Source: Knufia peltigerae
Taxonomy: Eukaryota; Ascomycota; Eurotiomycetes; Chaetothyriales; Trichomeriaceae
Assembly: GCA_030247855.1 (NCBI GenBank)
Contig: JAPDRN010000075.1
Coordinates: forward strand, 115,033-179,032
Direction: 5' to 3'
Length of the DNA stretch: 64,000 nucleotides
In this document: positions 32,897 to 43,138 of the stretch, in pieces
How positions within the stretch are numbered: the stretch's first letter is position 1
Layout of the letters: the number at the start of each line of letters is the position of its first letter
The notes under the pieces: generated by a model
Seen by the model: the letters and a program-made list of their open reading frames with translations, nothing else
Databases searched by the model: none
Told to the model about the DNA's origin: nothing
Position numbers and translations under genes: made by a program

Positions 32897-33699
32897 TCAA
32901 GCTGTGGGTTGGCATATGATTTGGGATTCAAATTTGCCCTGGTAGTAGAGTGTCCGGCATGCCTGCTTGTCGGGCGGGTATTGTGTATAGTAATGCTCAA
33001 TGTCACGAATATTTTGAGCTTTGGACCTTCCCTCTTTTGCCGTTTCGCTATTTGTTGCACGGTGGAATAGTTAACCTCGGATCTAGTGGTGGAAGGAGAC
33101 AGCCCTGATCTTATGGTGGTAAGTTCATCAGCAGATGCTTGAGTCGCTCAAGCTGACGACTCGTATCGTGTCTAGCATTGAAGAACCTGTCTGTCGTATA
33201 CTTCAAAAGTTGAGCGTCACCGTGGTTTCACATGTTACGGCAACTTTCAGGGATTCTATTCACTGATATGACCTTGCTTCACTCACTATTTTCCTTTACC
33301 ATTATCTCTACCTCCACCTCTCTCGTCGTCTCTGTCTCTTCCATTTTTACCTCTCTCTTCACCTCTGTATCTACCTTTACCTTCGTCTCTAACTTTACCT
33401 CCATCTCTGGAGACATTCATGACTTGTCTTTCTCTTGCTTTCACGTTGCCTGCGACTTCAATCTGATTTTCAGCTTACTGGATTTTCTAGAACTCTGAAC
33501 CTTATATGCTGTCATAACTCTCCTCTGGTGTCCACATCCTCCTTCTTATTGCGCCTCTCATCTTCTGACATCAAATTGGAAGCTCGACACAATTGTTTTC
33601 AACACTTCGGTAAGTGACCCAGCCTCCACTTAGGAGATATAACATTCGCATCTGCTAATTTACTACATTCCTAGACTCGGACATTGAGGTCCCGCCTGC
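32897..33699. other. intergenic with pyrimidine-rich leader
   Basis: Positions 33280-33420 form a CT-rich quasi-repeat of TCTACCTCC / ACCTCTCTC / TTTACCT units that reads as a low-complexity frame (33232-33498) but has no protein character. It is probably the 5' leader or promoter of the following gene. Confidence 0.45.
33280..33420. repeat. pyrimidine-rich degenerate repeat (TCTACCTCY-like)
   Basis: About 140 bases with almost exclusive C/T on the plus strand, built of irregular ACCTCTCTC/TCTTTACCT units spaced 10-14 bases apart. It lies 280-420 bases before the start of the next gene. Confidence 0.6.
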
Positions 33700-35152
33700 A
33701 TGATGACAGACCGTAGTCCTCCTCCTTTCATGCCGCCCCCAAAGCGATGCGATGCTCAAATCCAATACTAGTAGGATGGAAATGTCTCTTTGAAAAAAAG
33801 AAAATTCTGACTTAGTTAGTTCGCGTCAACCTACTGTTTGGATCAAAGACGAAAAATCCGGAGGCCGGAGATATCTTGTATATGTTGGACAAAAGCTCGG
33901 TGCTGACTACGAAAATAACATTCTCTGGGCCTGCTTAGTTGGACATGAGTGTCAGCTTCGTATGAGAATACACCAAGAGCCCTTGGGAAGCCCCCTTAGC
34001 TTCGACCAGTTCTTCGTTGGATTCACCGAAAACCGTACCTATCGCCTTGCGGCCTGGTTGCAACCGTTCATTGACTATTCTAACACAGGACACAAGAGTG
34101 TTCCACCATATATGGCATCTAGGGAAGCGCAACCAGTGATAAAAGATGCCGTGCTCGCCACACTAGATGAGTGTGCCGGCCACAAGATTCACACCAGATC
34201 TAAGCCACCACGTTGGCTACATGATATCAACAAAGCTGAACCTCCCATGATGCGAGGCCTTGAACCCCGGTATTGGACCCCTCAACCCACAACCCAGAGC
34301 GCTGATCTTGGGCCATTCTGTTTTGATCACAAGGATAAGCCCGGCGGTGTTCCATGGAAAGATCGGACAAGCAAGAAGATTTCTGCTCAACAATCCGCTT
34401 CCTCGAAACTTTCCAATAGAGATCCAGGAGATGCAACGTCTGCAAGCGGCTTTAATGGTGAGCAAGTATGGAAGCCTCAAGTTACCAAAAAGCAAGTCAT
34501 CAGTGCAAAAGAAGATGCCGACCAGCCTGATTCTGCCCCGTCAGAAGTCAAGCCAAGATCTGAATTAGACCAGCAGGATATTACCGGTCACAACACGGAT
34601 TTGAGTGAAAATAACAAAAACGCTGCTATTACTTCAACAAACGACTGTCATCGTCAAGAAAACAAAAACACCTCCAGCTCGCGCGTTGGACTTTCAAAGT
34701 CCTGCACGGACTCCAGCGCAGAAGTAAACGCCTATCCAGGCACAGCTGTGCGTGACAGCATCGGAAAGAGCCATGCTGCTGAGAACTCTACAGAACGACC
34801 ATCAAATAACGCTCATGCAGTATTGCAGCCGTTTGCTACCGAATTCGAGCGTCTCCTCCTGCAACCAGTAAGGGAAAAGGCTGCGAACGAAATTGCAGAG
34901 CACCTTCAAAAGTGGCGTGATGGATGGATCGATCTTTCTGGATTTGAGACCAGGATTGAGAGAAGTCTGTCAGACGTCCGAGTCAGCATCCGAATGCAAA
35001 GGGCGCTTGTTCAGTCAGATGCAAAGGCGCCCGTCAGCAACGCGGGTCAGAAGAATGATGCTGCAGAAAATCGCAAAAAGAGGAGCCGGAGTCAAAGTGA
35101 TGGAACGAGCGCGGCAGTGCAGCGTACAGCCAGAAGAAGTCGTCATGTCTAA
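33700..35152 (+). CDS. uncharacterised protein, Ser/Asn-rich
   Basis: Two exons, 33700-33770 and 33820-35152 (49-nt intron), give 467 residues; the start is MMTDRSPPPFMPPPKRC. The N-terminal 110 residues look folded, with the stretches TVWIKDEKSGGRRYLVYVG, ADYENNILWACLVGHECQL and FDQFFVGFTENRTYRLAAW. The remainder, about 130-380, is polar (Ser, Asn, Asp, Lys) and probably disordered. A short helical region near 390-440 (EFERLLLQPVREKAANEIAEHLQKW) precedes a basic tail KKRSRSQSDG with RRSRHV at the end, plausibly a nuclear localisation signal. I do not recognise the family. Acceptor choice (TTAG at 33816-33819 rather than the upstream TTAG) was made to avoid a stop, so the intron boundary is moderately secure. 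It could be a chromatin or RNA-associated factor, but nothing proves that. Confidence 0.6.
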
Positions 35153-35824
35153 CATCTCGTTCTATGAGACTCAGTATAAAGCCTGGGTGGAGAAACGTTA
35201 ATGATTGATGTCGATAACCAGAGTCCTGGAAGAGGTGCTGATTTATCGTTCAGAAATGCGAGAGGTATGATGGGAATCAGGGGCTTACTCGCTAGAGTCT
35301 ATCAAAGGAGCCTCGACATGATAATACAAGATTCTTGGGGGGCAATGGTGCTCAACATTGGAACTCATGCGTGGCGGCGAATATGCAATACAGATCTGGT
35401 ACTCGTACATGAAGACCACCGGGGTAGTAAAAAAGCTGCTCGTGATAGTTTTCATGCATTATCTGCTAAAAGTGTAGTCTGGGATACCTGCTTCATCTGT
35501 TTCGAGGTCTTTTTTTGCTTTAGGATTCATAAGATTCAAAATCAGGTATCTCAGTCTTACTCCTTCATGATGTTGCTTTTGCCTGCTGAACAATTATCTG
35601 TTCAAAATCTGTCACAAGTACTAGTATCCTGCACATATGCGGACCCCCAGATTCTCAGCCTTGTGTGGGATATTTACCGAAGGGAAAGGCATTGAGGGCT
35701 TCCGATTGCGGAGTTCCAACTCCAGCCTCGAGTCGGAATATTTTCCTCGAACGCGGTACAGTGTAGTTTCGTTTCTGCGCTCGAGACTCTCTTTTTCTAC
35801 AAGCTCTTGATCCATACTTACACC
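35153..35824. other. intergenic
   Basis: 3' flank of the uncharacterised gene and the promoter of homoisocitrate dehydrogenase. A plus-strand open frame of 164 codons (35201-35695) has no recognisable features and an unlikely composition, so it is left out. Confidence 0.4.
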
Positions 35825-37176
35825 ATGGCTGCACGAACGTTAAGAATAGGTAAGAAACTCTTCGCTGCCACTACTACTATTGTCATAGCGCTCTTGCTGA
35901 ACCTCTTTCTTTAGGCCTGATTCCGGGTGACGGTATCGGTCGCGAAGTTATTCCGGTATGCAGTCCAGTCGTTCTCCTGTCCAGCGCGGCACTGGCCAGA
36001 CAACTACCTGTCTGTCTACCTGATATGCTGACCAACAACTTGATTCTTTCAGGCCGGTAGACGTATCCTCGAATCACTCCCTTCCTCTCTGGGCCTCAAC
36101 TTCTCCTTTGTCGACCTCGATGCTGGTTTCGATTGCTTCAAGCGCACGGGTAGCGCACTCCCAGACAAGACGGTGGAAACACTACAGAAAGAATGTGACG
36201 GAGCCCTCTTTGGGGCCGTGAGGTATGTGTTACTGCTCAGTCATACAATGTCTCCCTGTTCTGTCCCTGTTCCGGTTCGTCCCCTTCAAGGAATGCATGC
36301 TGACAAAGTTTTGCTGCTGGATATAGCTCCCCCACGACCAAAGTAGAAGGCTACACGTCTCCCATCGTGGCTCTACGGAAGAAACTTTCGTTGTACGCCA
36401 ACGTGCGGCCTTGCAAGACGACGGCGTCGCCCGCGTTCTCCTCGCCGACTCCCCACCCGATCGACCTCGTCATCGTGCGCGAAAACACCGAGGACCTGTA
36501 CGTCAAGGAGGAAAAGACCTACCCCGACCCGTCCGGCGAGGGTCAGATCGCCGAGGCCATCAAGAGAATCTCGACGAAAGCGTCGTGGCGCATCGCCAAC
36601 ATCGCAGGAGACATCGCCGTGAGGAGGCAAAAGATGCGCGCGAACGGACAAGAAAAGCCGGGCATGGTGACCATCACCCACAAGTCCAACGTCCTCTCCC
36701 AGACCGACGGATTGTTCAGGGCGACGGCCCGCGAGGCCCTGAGTCAGTCCAAGTTCAAGGGACTGCAGATCGAGGAACAGATCGTCGACAGCATGGTGTA
36801 CAAGCTGTTCCTGCAGCCGCAGTACTACGACGTCATCGTCGCCCCCAACCTGTACGGCGACCTGTTGAGCGACGGCGCCGCCGCTCTCGTCGGCAGTCTG
36901 GGTCTCGTGCCCAGCGCCAACGTCGGCGAGGGCATCGTCATCGGCGAACCCTGCCACGGCAGCGCACCCGACATCGAGGGCAAGAACATCGCCAACCCCA
37001 TCGCCACCATCCGCAGCGTCGGCGTCATGCTCGAGTTCCTGGACCTGCCCGAGGCCGCCAACGTCATCTACAACGCCGTCGACAGGAACCTCGCCGAGGG
37101 CCGCTTCGTGAGTCCCGACCTAGGTGGGAAGGCGACGACGGACGAGGTGCTCGGCGATATCCTGAAAAAGTTGTAA
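35825..37176 (+). CDS. LYS12: homoisocitrate dehydrogenase, lysine (alpha-aminoadipate) pathway
   Basis: Four exons, 35825-35849 (25 nt), 35915-35955, 36053-36222 and 36327-37176, give 361 residues. The spliced N terminus MAARTLRIGLIPGDGIGREV carries the GDGIG start of the isocitrate/isopropylmalate dehydrogenase family. LVIVRENTEDLYVKEEK is diagnostic for the homoisocitrate/isocitrate group. The metal-binding signature follows in NLYGDLLSDGAAALVGSLGL, and GSAPDIEGKNIANP and the NAD-binding C terminus are also present. It oxidises and decarboxylates homoisocitrate to 2-oxoadipate using NAD in the fungal lysine pathway, usually in mitochondria. No strong presequence is visible. An NAD isocitrate dehydrogenase subunit is the alternative, but length and the EEKTYPDPSG insert fit Lys12 better. 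The last exon is GC-rich, with long shadow frames on both strands. Confidence 0.9.
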
Positions 37177-37488
37177 ACCATTTAGAACTTCTTGACCAGG
37201 TATGAGTATGCTGGCAAGACAAAAATTTCCAATGAGAAGAACTCAAAAGAAAAAAAAGAAATGAAAAAAGCTCGGCCTCGTACTTGTACAGATATTCAAT
37301 CCACGCAGGCGATTACTCCCTACAAGACTTGTGCCCTAGCTTGGTGACTATCAGGACCTTGTTGTCCTCACATCATGAGCACCATGGTGCTAGTAGTTAA
37401 AAAGGTGTATCTACGCCATGAGCTTTCGTACTCGTAACCAACCCATTTACCGTGCTTCTTGCATGCACAAAGGCTACTCCTGCCACTA
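37177..37488. terminator. convergent 3' region
   Basis: Between the stops of LYS12 and the NSUN4-like gene. An A-rich stretch at 37245-37270 (AAAAAAAAAGAAATGAAAAAA type) is a probable polyadenylation zone for LYS12. Confidence 0.4.
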
Positions 37489-38850
37489 TCATGACCGTGA
37501 ACCTTTCTTCCGTTGTTTGGTGAGTTTGCAGAAATATATTGGACCCCAGCCCGCGTTGTCCTGCTGATCCGGTAATATCATCCACCCATGTTTGGTCGGT
37601 TCTCCGATTGACCAGCTCGTATGATCGATTTCTAGCGTCCACAGTTCTGGAAACGCTGTTTGAGGTGGTTTGCGCGGTTGACGGGCATCTTCTTCTCCAT
37701 CATTTTCACTGCCCGGATCGGCGTCACGTCGACGCGATACCTCTTTGATTCGTCTTCGATTTTGCTTGTCGATCAAATTCACCACGTTCTCGATGACGTT
37801 GTCATTCTCATGTGGCGAGAGCGAGCAGGTACTGTAGACCAGGGTGCCACCGAACTTCAGAGCTCGAACGGCGGTTGTGAGCATTTTAAGTTGGAGACCC
37901 TTGGCGATCTTCTCTGAACTGGAAGGTGACCAGTTGAGCAGGTCCTTGTGTAGGTTCGATGCGGATTCTTGTTTGTGAAGCTGGTGTAGGACGTGTCTTT
38001 CACTGGAACAAGGGGCGTCGAGGAGGATCCGGTCATAGGTTTCGGGACGGAAGCTGGAAGCTTCCGTCGCGTCCTTGCCTGTGATCTGGATGACCGAGTT
38101 TGGCGATGAGGTAGATGGAAGTAGATTTGCTGGCACATATTCGTCCAGTACGACTCGTAGGCGCTTGCGGCGTTGAAAGTCGATCTCGTTGACATGCAGT
38201 TTTGTTTGAATGGTGGAGGGGGGACAAGATGATGAAGCATTGATGCCTGCGGCTGGGACGAGGGAGTTGCCGAGATGGTTCAAGAGGGTCAATGTTTTCC
38301 CGCCGGGTGCCGCCGTCATGTCGAGAATGGTATGGCCTGGGTGAACATCGAGAGCGAGAACCGGAAAGACGGATGCAAAGTCGAGGCAGTAGTAGTTTTT
38401 GAGGTCGTGAGAATTCTTCGACGGAGGTGGTAAGAGGTAGTCTTTGCTGGAATGGGTTTCTTGTTGTGGTAGGTGATATAACTTGAGAGGGCAAGATGGG
38501 GGTAGCCATCGACCGGCATCTTCCAGTGGTTCTGGAGGAGAGACTTCCCCCGAGTCCTCCAGGTTGACGTCTCGTAGGTTTTCATCCAAAGACCCTCCTA
38601 GTTTTGGATTTGTCGATTCCGAACTTTGAGCCTGAAAGTAGGGCGCTCCATGAAAGGTGTTCAACAGAACGGCATGTCTCGTGGGTTTTAGCAATGCCGG
38701 ATACAGGGTTTCCCATCGATGTAGAGTGTGGTCCACTTCCGTGGCTGTTGGTTGTGAAAGGGGACCGTCAAAGTATCCTTTGTATGTATCCAGCAGTTTC
38801 TGTCTGAGCAGCTGGTAGCGAGCCTTCTCCTTCTGCGTAGGCTTGCCCAT
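37489..38850 (-). CDS. NSUN4-like RNA m5C methyltransferase
   Basis: An intronless frame of 453 residues. It has the RsmB/NOP2/Sun methyltransferase core: motif I DMTAAPGGKT at residues 177-186 (S-adenosylmethionine loop), motif IV DAPCSSERH at 278-286 with the release cysteine Cys281, and motif VI STCSLSPHEND at 340-350 with the catalytic Cys342. The sequences and overall size resemble human NSUN3/NSUN4, mitochondrial enzymes that methylate cytosine-5 in tRNA-Met or 12S rRNA. No PUA domain is present, unlike NSUN2/6. The N terminus MGKPTQKEKARYQLLRQKL is basic and could serve as a mitochondrial presequence, but this is not certain. Likely substrate: mitochondrial rRNA or tRNA (inference). 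Confidence 0.85.
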   Translation of the reverse strand: MGKPTQKEKARYQLLRQKLLDTYKGYFDGPLSQPTATEVDHTLHRWETLYPALLKPTRHAVLLNTFHGAPYFQAQSSESTNPKLGGSLDENLRDVNLEDSGEVSPPEPLEDAGRWLPPSCPLKLYHLPQQETHSSKDYLLPPPSKNSHDLKNYYCLDFASVFPVLALDVHPGHTILDMTAAPGGKTLTLLNHLGNSLVPAAGINASSSCPPSTIQTKLHVNEIDFQRRKRLRVVLDEYVPANLLPSTSSPNSVIQITGKDATEASSFRPETYDRILLDAPCSSERHVLHQLHKQESASNLHKDLLNWSPSSSEKIAKGLQLKMLTTAVRALKFGGTLVYSTCSLSPHENDNVIENVVNLIDKQNRRRIKEVSRRRDADPGSENDGEEDARQPRKPPQTAFPELWTLEIDHTSWSIGEPTKHGWMILPDQQDNAGWGPIYFCKLTKQRKKGSRS

Positions 38851-39844
38851 GTCTCGAGTTGATGTTGCTTTGATGAATGCGGCGGCATCTCAAGATGCTT
38901 AAGCACCTACAAAATAACAGCCATTCCCTCGTTGGGATTCGCCCTCATTCTGGGTCTTAGAAAGATGTACGAAAGATCCGTAAGTCGCCTGATTAAATTC
39001 TCCTTATACATGCAACATCAATTGCAACTGTTTTCTGGCGTTTGTAGAGAAGATGTTTTGATACTTCCAGGATCCGCATTTGATGACAAAAAATTCGCGA
39101 TCACGTGAAGCAATGTTTTACTTGAACTCCCTGCTTCTTCGGAATGCCCCTTTTTCATCTACACGCATATCTCTGGTTTAGGAGCCTCGCCTTCTCAACA
39201 ACCGAGTAAAAGGCCAAGGGCTATCTAGAGAGGTTGCTGCAATGCCGGTATATCTACTTGGTGAGGCTCTCCGCAACGCACTTTGGTCCGACGTTAGATG
39301 TACGCTTCACATTCATGGAGACGCGCTCCGACGTGAATACTGTGAGGGTCCTGATCGTATAATGTGTAATGGGCTACACGGGAGTCCCTTTTCTTGAAAG
39401 ATCGAACGTCGAAGACTATCTAGGGCTACCTATCGCCAGAGCCACCAATGAAAGATGACTAATGCGTCGACAGCTCCCTGTCCAGGACAGTACCGCCAAC
39501 GCTGCCTCTGTACCGCATGGGCTCGTATTCGCGACACGAGGTTTGTGAATAACAAAATGGCAAGATGGGCAGATTCCTTTCCCCACGGGCGGTCAGCAGT
39601 GTTGACATGAGTTGTGGCTACATGGCGCGAAGTGAGGCGAGGAGAGTCGATGATGTGCATTGCACGCCTTCTTCTTTTGTTGTTTATCGCTCTTTCCGCC
39701 ACATCCTCCCTCCATCACCACCCTCGTCAACTGTGTCTTCAACCATCCTCCCACCTTACTTCAAAGAGGTCTTCTTCCTCTATTCATCGTCTGTCTCTGT
39801 ATTCCTTTGCCCTCATTCTCCATCTCTTCGTCTCCATCGTTTCA
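38851..39844. promoter_or_regulatory. divergent promoter region
   Basis: About 990 bases between the NSUN4-like gene and the coiled-coil/RRM gene. Contains a TCACGTGA element (listed). CT-rich sequence at 39665-39840 is the leader of the downstream gene and produces shadow frames, including an in-frame upstream ATG at 39614. Confidence 0.4.
39101..39108. promoter_or_regulatory. TCACGTGA palindrome
   Basis: A second perfect copy of the 8-bp palindrome, 251 bases upstream of the NSUN4-like start. Possible Cbf1-type site (inference). Confidence 0.4.
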
Positions 39845-42314
39845 ATGACATCCATCAAACCCTCTGAGCGTCTGCTCAAATACCCCCCAATGACAAGACA
39901 GGACTTGAACCAGTCACAGCTGGGCAGTTTCAAATTTACGCCAGTCGACAACCTCGGTGAAATTCCCGACAACCCGGAACCCTCAAAATTCCTGCAAGAT
40001 CAGCTGGCTGAGAGCTTTGCTCGTGCCTTGGCCCACGATGCGGCACGTCGCCAAAAGGCCATATCTCAGGGAGGCAAGCCTTCGCTACCATCCAAGGAAG
40101 CTCCGGTACCTGATGCAAACTACTTCAATGAGCAGTTCAAACCAGATCTGTCTGACTCACGTCTGAAGTTGGGCTCTGCTGCCCTTCGCTCTGCAGTTGC
40201 AGGTGCAACCAGTCCTACCAAGACAGATCGACCATCTGTAGATCGACTTTCCTCGCACAATTCGAACCTCGCTTCCAATGTAAGTGAACGAACTAGCCGT
40301 CGTTTTCCGGTCCTCAATGCCGCAATGTGAGACTGATTTAAAACCAACCCAGACTCAAACCTCATTGTACCATCACACTTCGTTGGCGATGGATCCAATG
40401 GCTTCCACCTTCACCCCGTCCTCCTCCTTGTACAGCTCAGGTCTTGAAGTCCCAGATGCTACGATGTCGAGCTCGTACCATCCTGACCCTACAGCGATCA
40501 ACCAGTCATTATGCCTAGCTTTGGCAAATGAGCAGCAAGCACATAATGCGACCAGATTGGCACTTGAAAAGGAGAGCCAACGGTGTTTGCAACTAGAAGG
40601 GCAGATCGAGAAGAACCTACAGACGATCAAGAGGCTGAACACCACTGTTAATAGCCTTGGAGCCATTATTAAACATAACCTCAGTAAAGAAAACGAAGCA
40701 CATCACACTGACGGAAACAAGAAGGGCACAGCAGAAAGTAACCAAGAGGAGGCCGATCTGAAAGAATTCTATCGAGATCATTCACGCCTTCGTAAGGATC
40801 ATGAAAGTGAGAAGACAGAAGTGGGAGATATGAAGGATATGGAGCGGCAGTATCCAGGTGGCAAAGAGCAACATGGTTTGGCAGGTATCGTTGCTGTCGC
40901 CGAAACAGTCGTCGATGAGGTGCAGCTCTTCAACTTGGAGTTACTGAAGAGTCCCAATTTCGGTCCAGGTCCCTCTCCCGAGTCTGCTTTGCGTAACACC
41001 TTGAGAAAGCACTTTGCGATCACCGACACCTCAGTACAAACCACAACAAAGACTCCCACAAAGACACGTGTGAATGCGAACAAGCTCATCGATCTATCTC
41101 CAGAGTCTCCGGAGGATAGCAACGAGATCATGGCTCGCGACATCCCTAAGCCTCAAGAGACACCAAGTGGCAAGAAAGGCTGGAATACCCTCTTGGTGAG
41201 TTCAGGTATTGAGGTGAACGATCCCCTTGCTGAAAAGCCAAGACAGCGGAAACCCCAGTCCTTGAGTTGGTAAGAGAGTTCTAACCTTTCTCGTATTCTT
41301 ACTGACCGCCCTCGAGCCCGCCTCAATCGTTGCAAAGTACTCCAGAAAGCCAGCTGTCGAAGCAGCAGTTGTCTCAGATCAGGTTAGAAAGAAACAAAAT
41401 GCGGTGAGATTGATTGGCTGACTGACCGGTAACAGGCAAACAATCAAGGGCCGGCTTGCGGACTCGATTCATCGAAGACAACTGTCGAAGTCGTCAATGG
41501 GTGCGGCGTGATTAGCGAGGGACGTGAGGGCCGTGCAGTCGCCAGAGGCACAATGGCTGATACTACTGTCAGACGTATCACTGTAAAGATTCCTGAAAAT
41601 TTTGATGGCCAGCCCAAATGGTTGGTCAACAAGGATAATCCGCTTTTCGAGACAGAAGATGAGATGTGGCAGGTTTGCGCCCACGCTTTATCTGGTTGGG
41701 TCGACAATAGCCCTTTTCCTGCTTTCCCCGTTCGTTACCTCCCTGAACAAGCAGTTGGTTCATCCAACGCATATCGCACTGTCATGGTCGACGACATACC
41801 CGTCGGATCCACTCTGAAAGACATTCTCACCATTGTTCGCGGTGGAACCATCGAATCCGTATTGCTCGTTGGGCCTATTGGACGAGCCAACCCGTACATG
41901 ACGGCGCAAGTTATTTTTGTTCATGAGTCGGCAGCTGATGGAATGTACAAGAGACAAGAAAATTCACCCTTCATCATCAACGGTTCCGCGGTTCGTACTT
42001 GGAAGCCGATGGATCCAACATATCCTAGCAGTCGTCAGGTTACCGAAGCCATCTTTGGTGTTGAGGAAGCAACACGCATCGTGCTGATTGGCAACATAGA
42101 AGAGACTGAGTTTGCGAAGATCCAACCCAAGCTGCGACGTGTCAATCTTGACCGATACGTGATTGAGTACAGCGTCACTGAGGACGGTTTCGGCTCTATT
42201 GAATTTCCCAATGTCCAGATGGCGCTCAAGGCAACTGCGGAATTGAAGAGGGATCGCGACTTCGCTAACGCTATCTTCAACTATGACGATGATTACACTC
42301 GAGAAAGCTACTAG
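39845..42314 (+). CDS. coiled-coil protein with two C-terminal RRM-like domains (could be two genes)
   Basis: Exons 39845-40279, 40353-41269 and 41317-41382 are clear. They encode an N-terminal region starting MTSIKPSERLLKYPPMTRQD, a coiled coil (about 200-300) and Ser/Pro/Thr-rich sequence. After the intron at 41383 the simplest acceptor (41435) leads to a stop at 41509-41511. A later acceptor, ATTAG ending 41515, keeps the frame open into 41516-42314 for a 738-residue protein. That last part has two RRM-like folds: YRTVMVDDIP with TAQVIFVHESAADG, then TRIVLIGNI with GFGSIEFPNVQMAL. If the proximal acceptor is used, the RRM part would be a separate gene starting at ATG 41553, only 41 bases after the stop. 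Such close spacing is rare in filamentous fungi, so I favour one gene. RNA binding is inferred; the target is unknown. Confidence 0.6.
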
Positions 42315-43138
42315 TTGGATAACGAAGCCATGGCGACGGGGCTTGCAGACATCAAGGGGATCTTCGAGCTTGCAAGGAAGAAAACAACTATTACCATTCC
42401 CATCCTCTATCGACAATTGACAATTTACGTGAAAGCAGAAGACGCACACCAACGATTCAAAAAGACCAAAACTCAAAGAAAAGGAAAAAAACAATCGCAT
42501 ACAAAATAAAACGATTGAAGCCTTGATGTGTTTGATATTCAGGAATAATCACCATGGGGAAACTGCAATGGCATGAAATGGCAACCCAATCCAGAGAACT
42601 TCGCTCGCAGCAATGGCAATTAGAGAGACGTCTCGAAAGGGTAGTGGCAAAGGATGGGTACCTGAGTTTCAACACGGCACATTCACCGCAAATCGCGGAA
42701 AGAAACAAAAATAGGCATGAGAATCACATGGATAGTGCTAGCATACAAAATCACAATAACACATGGACGATCACTCACTCACCCTGGGCTGATCTTTATA
42801 TTTTGGCGTCGGGATTCGTAGAGGTGATCAGGTTCTAGGAACATCTTTCCGGGACACGGGCACATTGCATGGTGCATTGCTTCATGTATTATTGCACACG
42901 TTTCATGGCCCAAGTAGAGTAGCCAGTCAATAGCTGGATGGAAAGGGAAGTCTTATGTTCATTGAAACAACCATTGCAGGTATTGACTCTATGCTATTCC
43001 TGCCTGTTGCAACGGCTGACGCTATCATAAATCGTTCGTCAAGCCAGGTTCCATCGAACCAGGAAAGGGGTTCCGAGCAAGTTTCTCTGTACATTGCTCC
43101 CCTCGGTCCGTCTTGAAGGTATGCCATGCCATGCCATG
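42315..43138. other. intergenic between convergent genes
   Basis: A-rich stretches at 42470-42515. A plus-strand frame at 42554-42838 lacks recognisable character and is not called. Confidence 0.4.

Noticed and set aside
33232..33498. Ser/Thr/Phe-rich 88-codon frame
   Set aside because: Produced by the pyrimidine-rich repeat; no protein character.
35201..35695. 164-codon open frame
   Set aside because: No recognisable domain, odd composition, and it overlaps the flank and promoter of LYS12; probably chance.
36373..37205. Long antisense and alternate-frame ORFs in LYS12 exon 4
   Set aside because: They mirror the GC-rich codon bias of LYS12 and have no own features.
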